Assembly (NCBI GenBank): GCA_963691705.1
Contig: OY829541.1
Location: forward strand, 68,171,189 to 68,235,188
DNA: 64,000 nucleotides
Direction of reading: 5' to 3'
Source of the DNA: Viola odorata
Lineage: Eukaryota > Streptophyta > Magnoliopsida > Malpighiales > Violaceae
The translations under genes were made by a program, and so were the position numbers. Below are positions 11,801-21,075 of this stretch, one piece after another. Every line of letters starts with the position of its first letter. Position 1 is the first letter of the stretch. The notes under the pieces were generated by a model, which saw only the letters and a list, made by a program, of their open reading frames with translations, was not told the DNA's origin and did not search any database.

Positions 11801-14229
11801 TGGAAGGATTGGTTCACAGGGCTATTTTAGAACTTTGGAGGCCAAACCCGAGTGAACTAACTGTTTTGCTGACAAAAGGGATCAACTCTTCATTACTCAA
11901 GGGTCTGCCAACTGCACATACTTTGACTGGTAGCAGTGATCCCTGCTATGTTGAAGCTTATCATTTGGCGGACTCTGGTGATGGAAGGATAACTCTACAC
12001 CTAAAGGTTAGAGATTTTCTTATTTGTTGCTCTGATTAGATGCTTCTGTGGATCCATGTATGTATTTTGCTATACAATTACAAGATATTTCTTTGTACCG
12101 GTACTCCTATAACTATTTTCTCAAAATATATGGTGTGATTTGATAAGAAGTTGTAAACTTATAATTTTTAAGTTGAAGTTTTTTCGCATAAGGGTGAATC
12201 ACTTGCTTATTACTAAAAGAAGGGTAAAACAAACAGATGAAATGGAGTTTTGGCTTTTATGAATTAATATGGACATTCAACCTGAATCAGTATTCCATAA
12301 TGATATCACCGATAATTTCTTTTAACATAGTGAGTCCATTACCATGTAAAATCTTCACTGATACATGTGGATGGGAATGTTTTCACTCTTTCCCATATTT
12401 TAGTAAGAACTATATTATTATGTGCCAATGCTGGTTAGCTGAGGGTTGTTTGTTCAATTACCCCAGCTTTTCGGTTAACAAATGTGCCCACTATTATCAA
12501 CCAAGGGGGAAAGTAGAATGACATGGGATCATTAAGTATGAGAGGAAAAAGCTTTAAGAACATAAGTGTTCTTGATTACATTTGTTATAAATCTTTTATA
12601 TGCTCCTCCCATTCTGGAGAGGCTGCCATAGTGGGGATGGGATAACCTTTTTTCTTCTCCTAAATTAAACCTTTTGTGCCCCTATTGACAGGTTTTAAAT
12701 TTGACTGAACTTGAATTAAATCGTGTGGACATTCGGGTTGGCTTATCTGGTGCATTATATTTTATGGATGGATCTCCTCAAGCTGTTCGGCAGCTGCGTG
12801 GTCTTCTTTCACAGGTATGTTAGATTTTCAATGATCTACTCCTAGTGAAGCCGCTCTCATCTCCTTTTCCCTTGCATTTGAAATACTTTCCCCCCCAACA
12901 AACTAATCTCTTGATTATTCTGTTCTTAGGATCCAGTACTTAGCAGTGTGACAGTGGGCGTGTCTCATTTTGAGAGATGTGCCCTTTGGGTTCAAGTCTT
13001 GTACTATCCATTCTATGGAAGTGGTGCTGTAGGAGATTATGATGGTGATTATGCTGAGGAGGATCCTCAAATCATGAGACAGAAGAGAAGTCTAAGACCA
13101 GAACTAGGAGAACCTGTGATTCTGAGGTGTCAGCCTTACAAAATTCCACTTACGGAGCTTCTTTTGCCACATAAAATTTCACCTGTTGAATTCTTCCGCT
13201 TATGGCCTAGTCTACCAGCCATAGTAGAGTTTACTGGGACTTATATTTATGAAGGAAGTGGCATCAAGGCTACGGCTGCACAGCAATATGGGTCTTCTCC
13301 TTTCCTTAGTGGACTGAAATCCTTGTCTTCCAAGCCTTTCCACATGGTTTGTTCTCACATTATCAAGACGGTGGCTGGATTTCAGGTAGGATCTTCCGTT
13401 CCTTCTTTATGTTTGAATTATTTTACTTACCATCTTTTTATATTTGATTATTTTTTACCATAATGCAAGAAACTAAGCTAAGAACCAACAATGATTAAAA
13501 CTACTAAGCATCAGTAGACAAACATCTCGGGCCAATAGCTCTAGCATTTCATTTGGTTTCTTTTGTATTTCTATGAACCTTATCTCTTTGTTGCTTTATT
13601 TAAATGAAACAATTATAGCTCTTACTGGATCATGGAAGCTGTCCGACAAAGTTAATGCTAAATTTCTGTATTTACAGCTTTGTTATGCTGCAAAAACTTG
13701 GTATGGGGGTTTCTTGGGCTTGATGATTTTTGGCGCCAGTGAAGTAAGCAGAAACATGGATCTTGGTGATGAGACGACAACCATGATGTGCAAATTTGTG
13801 GTCCGGGCATCCGATGCATCAATCACAAAAGAGATTGAGTCAGATCTACAGGGCTGGTTGGATGACCTAACTGATGGGGGTGTGGAATACATGCCTGAAG
13901 ATGAAGTGAAAGAGGCTGCAGCTGAGAGGCTTAGGATTTCGATGGAACGGATAGCCTTGCTAAAGGCAGCCGAACCACCACCCAAATCTCCAAAATCTGA
14001 TGAAGAAATAGAGGATGAGGATGAGGATGAGGATGAGGATGAGGATGAAGACGAGGATGAGGATAAGAAAAAGAAAGATAAAGACAGCGAGAAGAAAGAT
14101 GGTGAAAAAGACGGTAAAAATAAAGGAACACTGTCTAAATTAACTGCGGAGGAGGTAGAGCACATGGCCCTTCAAGCAGCTGTGCTCCAGGAATGGCACA
14201 TGCTATATAAAGAGCGGAGCACGAAGTGA
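8828..14229 (+). CDS. TPLATE: TPLATE, core subunit of the plant TPLATE/TSET endocytic complex
   Basis: Seven exons (8828-9964, 10141-10737, 11178-11539, 11703-12006, 12692-12814, 12930-13385, 13678-14229) give 1176 residues, the same length I recall for Arabidopsis TPLATE (At3g01780). Identity to the remembered family sequence is very high across the adaptin-like alpha-solenoid trunk and the later appendage region. The protein is an essential subunit of the octameric TPLATE complex that drives clathrin-mediated endocytosis at the plasma membrane and cell plate. The tail (residues about 1100-1145) is an acidic Asp/Glu run encoded by nine GAGGAT-type units, then a Lys-rich stretch, then the conserved end HMALQAAVLQEWHMLYKERS. 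A retrotransposon begins 96 bp after the stop, inside the probable 3' UTR. Confidence 0.97.
14011..14064 (+). repeat. Coding hexanucleotide repeat (GAGGAT)9 in TPLATE
   Basis: Nine in-frame six-base units, one altered to GAAGAC, encode alternating Glu-Asp in the acidic tail of TPLATE. The length changes in whole Glu-Asp pairs, so variation would not shift the frame. Confidence 0.9.
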
Positions 14230-14325
14230 ATTAACCACGCATTTATTCTTTTCGATGCGCAAAGAAATGTTTTGATGTGATGGCATTGTATTTGTAATTC
14301 TAGTTATGATGATTGGAATAGGTTA

Positions 14326-15541
14326 TGATAATCGGCCTAGAGGGGGGGTGAATAGGCAAATAAAATTCTAACACAAATAGTAAGGAAATATGAGTGCGGA
14401 AATAGAATGTAAAAACACAAGGATATATAGTGGTTCCAATTCCTCAATGAATTGTACTCCACTACCTAAGAGCTTCACCCTTAGGATTTTGAACAACGAA
14501 CACTTCGTTATTTACCTTGAGTTTTTACGGGTTCAACTCAAACCTTACACCTTGGTTTTTCCGGGCTCAACTAATAAACCTATCACCTTGGTTTTTGCGG
14601 GCTTAACCAATAAACCTTACACTTGGTTTTTGCTAAGGGCTCAACCAACAAACCTTACACTTGGTTTTTGCTAAGGCTCAACCACAACCTATCACAATCA
14701 AGATTACTTGACAAGAGAAATGTTAAATGGCAACACAAATTGGTGTACAAATAAATTATGTATGATTCAATAATCAACACCAATAAATGAACAAGAATAC
14801 CTCAAAGTTACCTCAAGAAGAAACCCAAAACAAGCTGGACAAAGTGACGCAAGAAGGATTGAAATCGTTGTGAAAATACTTGCGTTGTAAAAACTGATTT
14901 TGTAAGCTTGTAAAAGTAATTTAGTGTTTGGAAGTTTGTAAGAGCTTTCTTGTTTCTTGTTTTTTTGTAACTCATCTTAGATGAGTATTTATAGTGTCAA
15001 ATGAGTAGAGGCTCATCCATGAATGAAGGAGCCAAAAACTAGCCGTTTGCTACAGTGAAAAATCTAACCGTTGCTACAGTGAAAAACTATCCGTTGCTAC
15101 AGTGAGTCTAACTGTTGCTACAGTGAAACTATCCGTTGCTACAGTAAGTCTATCCGTTGCTACAGTGACACTATTCATTCACTTTGCTACAGTAGACTTC
15201 CCATTGCTACAGTGTTTTTATCCGTTGCTACAGTGAAACTCTCCGTTGCTACAGTGAAATCAAAAACTCTTTTTCCAAAAATTATTTTTCGTGTAAAAAT
15301 TCTTTTGACACTTTTCTTGAGGTATAATTGAACATAGATCAAGAGCTAATTAGAATCATACTTACATGTTTATAGCCCTAATGTACACTTGATCTTGAGC
15401 TTGCGAATAATAGATTTGTTGCCTCTTTTGTTTGTTCGTCGCAAACTACAAATACTTTAACTTAAAATTGCGTTAGTATTATTAATTAGTTTGTGTGTCT
15501 TAAATCATCAAAATAAGAATGAAGTTGCCCTTGGGCTAACA
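14326..15541 (-). repeat. Left LTR (3' LTR) of the gag-only element
   Basis: This is a 1216-bp LTR with TG...CA ends. Read on the plus strand it contains rows of GGTTTTT/CTCAACC repeats near 14530-14690 and an irregular array of TTGCTACAGTG motifs at 15041-15260. A 94-codon open frame inside it is repeated exactly in the other LTR and is not a gene. Confidence 0.95.
15041..15260. repeat. Array of about ten TTGCTACAGTR motifs in the left LTR
   Basis: The core TTGCTACAGTG (with minor variants) occurs about ten times, mostly every 19-23 bp and usually preceded by CCG. The spacers vary in both length and sequence while the core is kept. The array is copied exactly at 19776-19995 in the right LTR. 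It may be an LTR regulatory array. Confidence 0.85.
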
Positions 15542-17225
15542 ATCTCCCCCTTTTTGATGATGACAACCACAAACTAATATCAAAACATATTTAAGCTAGC
15601 AATTGAAATTAAAGGTAAATGGAGTAAACTTACATCTCCTATCTTTGCCAAATAAATGCTCCCCCTACATAAAACATTAGTTGCAAATCTGCTACTAATA
15701 GAAAATACATTAGTGCACAAGAGCATAGCAAAGATTTAAAGTTTTGCTCCCCCTTAATATCTTAAACCTTACATTTCTCCCCCTTAACTTATTCTCCCTC
15801 TTTCTATAAACTTCTCCCCCTTTGTCATCAACAAAAAGGGTAAATAAAATAAGGAAAGTCAATTAAGATCATATGAGGAGTAATAAAGGAGCAAGCAAAG
15901 ATCAAATCCAAAAATACTTTAATCAAGTATTAAGTTCAAACAATTATCCAATCCAAGAGTTAAAGTACAAATATGAATAATAAGATTATAAAGATGGATA
16001 ATCTAAAAATGCATAATTAAAACAGAATTTTTATTCAACAAACGTGTCACGTTACACGAAATGTAGAGAACATTTAGAACATGAAAAATACTCAAAACAT
16101 CATATAAATCCAAATTCCTTCCTAAAGGAATAGTACAACACTTATTTAATCTAAAAGACATTACAAAGCATGAGTGCAAATATTACAAGGATGTGATCAA
16201 AGATGACATTGAGGCGAAGGGCAATGACATGGAGGGCAATGACACTTAGGGCAAACGAACAAGTCGACATTCTTTGGACAATTTTGCATGATGAGAAGGG
16301 GAAAAACAAAGAGAGAAACCATCAATGCCAAAATTGCCAACATCATCCTCATTTCAAACGATAACATTTTGAAAGTCCAAGAGAAATTGAAGGATAGACT
16401 CTCGGTTTGAGAATTTTGGATATCTCTAGAGGTGTAATCGAAGGACAATTTAAACAAAAAAATTGACGGCTTAAGGTCTGTGAATTACAGCTCGAGGATA
16501 TGCAATGTCGTTGACTATTATGCCCAACGCATGCTAACGAAGAGATCAAACAAAATTTAGTAGAATTTGGTCAAGATTTGTATAGATTTTGAAGAGAAAT
16601 TCTTCCAAAAAGTACTCTTATCATTTGACTCATAAAAAATATCACATCAATTTGATTTCCTCAATGATCAATCACATGAACAAAAGCATACATGCATAGA
16701 AAAAATAGTTCTAACTAAACACGTATATGCACAAACAAACAAAATAATTTACGGCAATTTATAGCACATATGATTATGGATTTTAATAACTAACATAATC
16801 ATTTAAAACAAGTATTGCATCAATAATTAATCTCATAAGCATAATTTAAAAGGAGGAGTTTTTAGGAATACCGGTTGCGATTACTCAATATATAGCATAT
16901 GCTATTTCGCGAAAATTACTTTCATATTTGCAACCGAGACAATCATCAAAATCAAAGCCTTCTTGTCGGTTTTCCCTTGGGCTACCAATCAAGTAAAATT
17001 CCTACAAAACAATTCTTTCTAAACAAATTCATGAGATAACTATTAACACAAGAATTAATTATGATCAATATTAGAAATTTTAAATCAATCAAATATATTA
17101 AATAACATTGCCAAAAATAATTTACCAAAAGGGTGAGCTTCGATTCATCACCCGACTTGTGCCACGAATACCCCAAATATATTTCATTCATCCGCATTGG
17201 GTTTCCGGCACTACTACAAAACAAA
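15542..17225. other. Non-pol interior of the gag-only element
   Basis: This is where pol would lie in an autonomous relative. No conserved pol motif is visible on either strand. The stretch is AT-rich with many in-frame stops. It contains one small minus-strand open frame (16197-16457) with a membrane-like segment, listed separately. Confidence 0.7.
16197..16457 (-). CDS. Small open frame with one hydrophobic segment and a Cys-rich tail, inside the gag-only element
   Basis: An 86-codon frame lies downstream of gag in the same orientation. It has one strongly hydrophobic stretch (about residues 40-58, MLAILALMVSLFVFPLLIM) followed by a tail with a CxxCxCPPCHC arrangement. I recognise no family. 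Its position between the coding part and the 3' LTR is where some plant retroelements carry an extra gene. It may equally be a chance frame, and there is no evidence of translation. Confidence 0.25.
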   Translation of the reverse strand: MFKLSFDYTSRDIQNSQTESLSFNFSWTFKMLSFEMRMMLAILALMVSLFVFPLLIMQNCPKNVDLFVCPKCHCPPCHCPSPQCHL

Positions 17226-19013
17226 CTAGTTAGTTTTAGGAACCCAAACACGTTTGGGTCCTTCCTTAGCAAATGCACTTCTTTGTGCCCTCATTTGTTT
17301 CGCATAAACAACTCCTTTGCGAATATAGCAAAAATATGCCAAATGACCATTCTTATGACAATAATCACATTTAAATAAAGGTCTAGTATGTGAGTGATTT
17401 GAGGAACTAGCATTGTTATAATTCCTTGCCTTAACAAAAGTAGTTTTAGAATTACTCATGCTAGTAGAATTATTAAATCCAATACCTCTTCTATCACCAC
17501 TAGTCTTTTGATCATTTAAGCAATCTTGGTGACTTTGAGCACTTTGAATATATTTAGCTAAAGTAGCTTCAAGAGTTTTAATCTTTTCATTTAAAAGAGC
17601 TACTTCTTTACTAGAGTTTGCACAAATTTCACAAATAGCATTTTCATTTTTGAGTTTATTGCATGCATCTTCAAGTAACTTGTTTTCACTAGTTAACCCT
17701 TTATTTAGCTCTTCTAGCTCACTTATGTCATTTTTGAGGTTATCTAGTTCTTTAACAAGTTTTGCATTTTTTCTACACATGTCTTGAAAATGTGTACCTA
17801 GATCATTAAAAGCATTTTGCAATTCATCAAAAGAATAATTATTTTCACTAACCGAATCATTGTCGCTATCTTCCTTAGCCATGAGGGAGAATTCGGTTTC
17901 TTCATCGGAGGAGTCATCTTCATTTGCAAAGAAGCATATGTTAGATATTTCTTCTTCTCCTTCCGATTGGGATTGGTTGCTTTCTTCTTCACTATCATCA
18001 TCCCAAGTTGTAGCTTTTAGAGCTCTTCTAGGATACCTACGGGAATCCTTTCCATCTCTAGAGCCTCTTTTCTCAAACCTTTTCTTTTTCTCAAGGTTAG
18101 GACATTCACTCTTGACATGTCCTGGCTTTTCACATCCAAAACAAACAACACTATCATTTTTAAATTTGGATTTAGAAGAGTTAGGATGCTCACCTTGATA
18201 CCTTTGCTTCTTCTCGTTGTTGTGCCAAAATTTCTTAAAATTTCTAGCAAAGAGAGCTAAGGACTCAATGTCTTCCTCATCCTCTTGAGCCTTGCTAACA
18301 AATGCTACATTGTTGCTTTTGACTTTTTGCACTTCCGGTTCACCCATTTTGAGTTTGTACTCAAATGCCGTAAGAGAGCCAACAAGTTGAGAAAAGGTAG
18401 GTCTCTTTTCAAGCTCATCAAAAATAGAAGTCTTGGCATTCCAAGAGTTAGGTAAAATACTAAGAAGTTTTCTTACCATCTCCTCATCACTAGGAGTCCA
18501 TCCAAGATTTCCCATAGCATTGCAAATATTTTGAATTCTAGTGCTTAAATCATAAATAGACTCACCACTCTTCATACCTAGTAATTCATACTCACGTTTG
18601 AGTGTGTTGAGTCGAATGGTTCTTACTTGAGGAGTGCCTTCATGTGCCGTCTCCAAAGTTTGCCAAACATCTTTAGACAATTTGCAAGCACTAACACGAT
18701 TAAATTCGTTTTGTGAAATTGCACAAAATAAAGCATACCTTGCCTTGTCTTCACTTTGTTTTCTTGCAATTGATCCAGCTGGCCACTTTTCAAAAGGAAG
18801 AGGTTTTGTTGATCCATCTTCAGCAGCTGGTTCCATGGGAGTTGCAAATCCATTCAAGACACAATCCAGCATAATTTGATCTTGTCCACCAAGGAAGGCT
18901 AACATCTTTGTCTTCCATTGCAAGTAGTTGTTTCCGTCAAGAAATGGTGGACGGTTGAGTGCAACACTTTCTATTGAAACATATAGTCCCTCTTGAGCCA
19001 TTTGATCTTTCAC
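17226..19013 (-). CDS. Copia-type Gag polyprotein, stand-alone
   Basis: A single uninterrupted frame of 595 codons starts 47 bp after the element's 5' LTR. The N-terminus has the short gag pre-domain pattern (FLDGNNYLQWK, about residues 24-33), followed by a UBN2-type Gag core to about residue 225. A CCHC zinc knuckle lies at residues 291-304 (C-x2-C-x4-H-x4-C) and a second CCHC knuckle at 549-562. Between them is an acidic then coiled-coil-like region rich in Glu, Asn and Lys. In related complete elements the protein continues into pol after the final VWVPKTN-like stretch; here a stop codon lies there. The product should form virus-like particles. The intact frame suggests selection or very recent copying. 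Confidence 0.9.
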   Translation of the reverse strand: MKDQMAQEGLYVSIESVALNRPPFLDGNNYLQWKTKMLAFLGGQDQIMLDCVLNGFATPMEPAAEDGSTKPLPFEKWPAGSIARKQSEDKARYALFCAISQNEFNRVSACKLSKDVWQTLETAHEGTPQVRTIRLNTLKREYELLGMKSGESIYDLSTRIQNICNAMGNLGWTPSDEEMVRKLLSILPNSWNAKTSIFDELEKRPTFSQLVGSLTAFEYKLKMGEPEVQKVKSNNVAFVSKAQEDEEDIESLALFARNFKKFWHNNEKKQRYQGEHPNSSKSKFKNDSVVCFGCEKPGHVKSECPNLEKKKRFEKRGSRDGKDSRRYPRRALKATTWDDDSEEESNQSQSEGEEEISNICFFANEDDSSDEETEFSLMAKEDSDNDSVSENNYSFDELQNAFNDLGTHFQDMCRKNAKLVKELDNLKNDISELEELNKGLTSENKLLEDACNKLKNENAICEICANSSKEVALLNEKIKTLEATLAKYIQSAQSHQDCLNDQKTSGDRRGIGFNNSTSMSNSKTTFVKARNYNNASSSNHSHTRPLFKCDYCHKNGHLAYFCYIRKGVVYAKQMRAQRSAFAKEGPKRVWVPKTN

Positions 19014-19047
19014 TTGAGGCGATTGAACCTACAAAACAAGTACCTTG

Positions 19048-19059
19048 CTCCGCTACCAA
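19048..19059 (-). other. Primer-binding site of the gag-only element
   Basis: On the minus strand, TGGTAGCGGAGC begins just inside the element's 5' LTR. It resembles the TGGTATCAGAGC primer-binding site complementary to initiator tRNA-Met used by many Copia elements, but differs at several positions. The same 12-mer occurs in the element at 56532-58949. Confidence 0.7.
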
Positions 19060-19060
19060 T

Positions 19061-20276
19061 TGATAATCGGCCTAGAGGGGGGGTGAATAGGCAAATAAAA
19101 TTCTAACACAAATAGTAAGGAAATATGAGTGCGGAAATAGAATGTAAAAACACAAGGATATATAGTGGTTCCAATTCCTCAATGAATTGTACTCCACTAC
19201 CTAAGAGCTTCACCCTTAGGATTTTGAACAACGAACACTTCGTTATTTACCTTGAGTTTTTACGGGTTCAACTCAAACCTTACACCTTGGTTTTTCCGGG
19301 CTCAACTAATAAACCTATCACCTTGGTTTTTGCGGGCTTAACCAATAAACCTTACACTTGGTTTTTGCTAAGGGCTCAACCAACAAACCTTACACTTGGT
19401 TTTTGCTAAGGCTCAACCACAACCTATCACAATCAAGATTACTTGACAAGAGAAATGTTAAATGGCAACACAAATTGGTGTACAAATAAATTATGTATGA
19501 TTCAATAATCAACACCAATAAATGAACAAGAATACCTCAAAGTTACCTCAAGAAGAAACCCAAAACAAGCTGGACAAAGTGACGCAAGAAGGATTGAAAT
19601 CGTTGTGAAAATACTTGCGTTGTAAAAACTGATTTTGTAAGCTTGTAAAAGTAATTTAGTGTTTGGAAGTTTGTAAGAGCTTTCTTGTTTCTTGTTTTTT
19701 TGTAACTCATCTTAGATGAGTATTTATAGTGTCAAATGAGTAGAGGCTCATCCATGAATGAAGGAGCCAAAAACTAGCCGTTTGCTACAGTGAAAAATCT
19801 AACCGTTGCTACAGTGAAAAACTATCCGTTGCTACAGTGAGTCTAACTGTTGCTACAGTGAAACTATCCGTTGCTACAGTAAGTCTATCCGTTGCTACAG
19901 TGACACTATTCATTCACTTTGCTACAGTAGACTTCCCATTGCTACAGTGTTTTTATCCGTTGCTACAGTGAAACTCTCCGTTGCTACAGTGAAATCAAAA
20001 ACTCTTTTTCCAAAAATTATTTTTCGTGTAAAAATTCTTTTGACACTTTTCTTGAGGTATAATTGAACATAGATCAAGAGCTAATTAGAATCATACTTAC
20101 ATGTTTATAGCCCTAATGTACACTTGATCTTGAGCTTGCGAATAATAGATTTGTTGCCTCTTTTGTTTGTTCGTCGCAAACTACAAATACTTTAACTTAA
20201 AATTGCGTTAGTATTATTAATTAGTTTGTGTGTCTTAAATCATCAAAATAAGAATGAAGTTGCCCTTGGGCTAACA
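19061..20276 (-). repeat. Right LTR (5' LTR) of the gag-only element
   Basis: This is a second 1216-bp copy of the left LTR at a constant offset of 4735 bp. I saw no differences when reading the two side by side. As the 5' LTR of a minus-strand element it should carry the promoter, firing toward gag and TPLATE. Confidence 0.95.
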
Positions 20277-20569
20277 GGTTAGTGGTTGAAATTTTTTAGC
20301 TGTCCTTGTAGTTTTTTCCCTTGTTTTGTTTTTGGGGGTTTGGTTTCCTTGTATACCTTGTACCAGTTAGGCATTGTTTAATTGTTCATTTGTTATAAAT
20401 CAGAAAGTGAGTTTTCTTTTGTTAAGAAGATTGATAGTTGTCATTTCTCCTCTCTGATTCATCTCATTCAAACATGATCAATAAAAAAAATGGTCAAATC
20501 TGAAACCTTTGGATACATTTTGTCATACCACATGCTTATTCATTTAATGTGATTGTAGTTAGATTAATA
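20277..20569 (+). other. Displaced 3' flank of TPLATE
   Basis: This sequence continued directly from position 14325 before the retrotransposon inserted. It is T-rich with GT-rich runs, as expected of a plant 3' UTR and polyadenylation region, so it probably held part of the original TPLATE 3' UTR. Confidence 0.5.
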
Positions 20570-20829
20570 CTCCCTCCGGTACGAATTAAACGTCGTTTTA
20601 GCATTTATTTTTACTGTTTCGGCACGTATCTTAAAACGGCCAGCAGACTCACTATTTAAAATAATTTTACCCCTAATTTTTTCTCGGAAGTACGTTAAGG
20701 ATTAACGTACGTTCGAAAAAAAATACGAATTTTTTTGGGCTCAAATAGTGAGTCATCCGGCCTCCTCAATATGCATTCCCTACTGAATATTGGGATGCGA
20801 GGAAGTCATTTAATTCGTGCCAGAGGGAG
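20570..20829. mobile_element. Stowaway/mariner-like MITE
   Basis: The 260-bp element has terminal inverted repeats beginning CTCCCTCCGGTACGAATTAA on the left and CTCCCTCTGGCACGAATTAA on the right (reverse complement). It is flanked by TA on both sides. The CTCCCTC end and the TA target are characteristic of Tc1/mariner-derived Stowaway-type MITEs. It contains no coding sequence and lies in the convergent TPLATE-CSN3 intergenic region. Confidence 0.88.
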
Positions 20830-21075
20830 TAGTTTTTAATACCCTTATCAGTTAAGAAATTTCTATTCGGTCATTCCTTAAAGATAGATGGAAAGAATGG
20901 CCAGTAGAGATTAAAATGGAAAGTTGGACAAAATCAGAACAATTTATATAGGCTTGCTCGACTATATTTACTAATCAAAACGAGTTAAACAGTGAAAAAT
21001 CCTACAAGGAGCTTCATGAAACATCTTCATTCTCTTCATTTACCGTTCGTCTATTCCAAAAGCCTTCCATTTTCC

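Larger units (their letters stand above)
14326..20276 (-). mobile_element. Non-autonomous, gag-only LTR retrotransposon (Copia-type gag)
   Basis: Two 1216-bp direct repeats (14326-15541 and 19061-20276) start TGATAATCGG and end GGGCTAACA, and they appear identical. The element is flanked by the 5-bp target duplication GGTTA (14321-14325 and 20277-20281). It is oriented on the minus strand. The primer-binding site TGGTAGCGGAGC lies at 19048-19059 next to the right LTR, and a purine tract AAAAAGGGGGAGAT lies at 15542-15555 next to the left LTR. The 3.5-kb interior holds a full gag gene, but no protease, integrase, reverse transcriptase or RNase H is visible. This structure resembles the plant TR-GAG class, which depends on enzymes from a relative. 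The lack of LTR differences implies very recent insertion. Confidence 0.95.

Noticed and set aside
13683..14165. 160-codon minus-strand frame rich in Ser
   Set aside because: It is the reverse reading of the GAGGAT repeat and neighbouring TPLATE exon 7; no independent support.
14390..14674. 94-codon open frame on the plus strand, repeated exactly at 19125-19409
   Set aside because: Both copies lie in the LTRs of one retrotransposon, are antisense to the element and consist of low-complexity repeats.
15041..15260. Regularly repeated motif that could suggest a CRISPR-like array
   Set aside because: Repeats are only about 11 bp, spacing is irregular, there are no cas genes, and this is a plant LTR.
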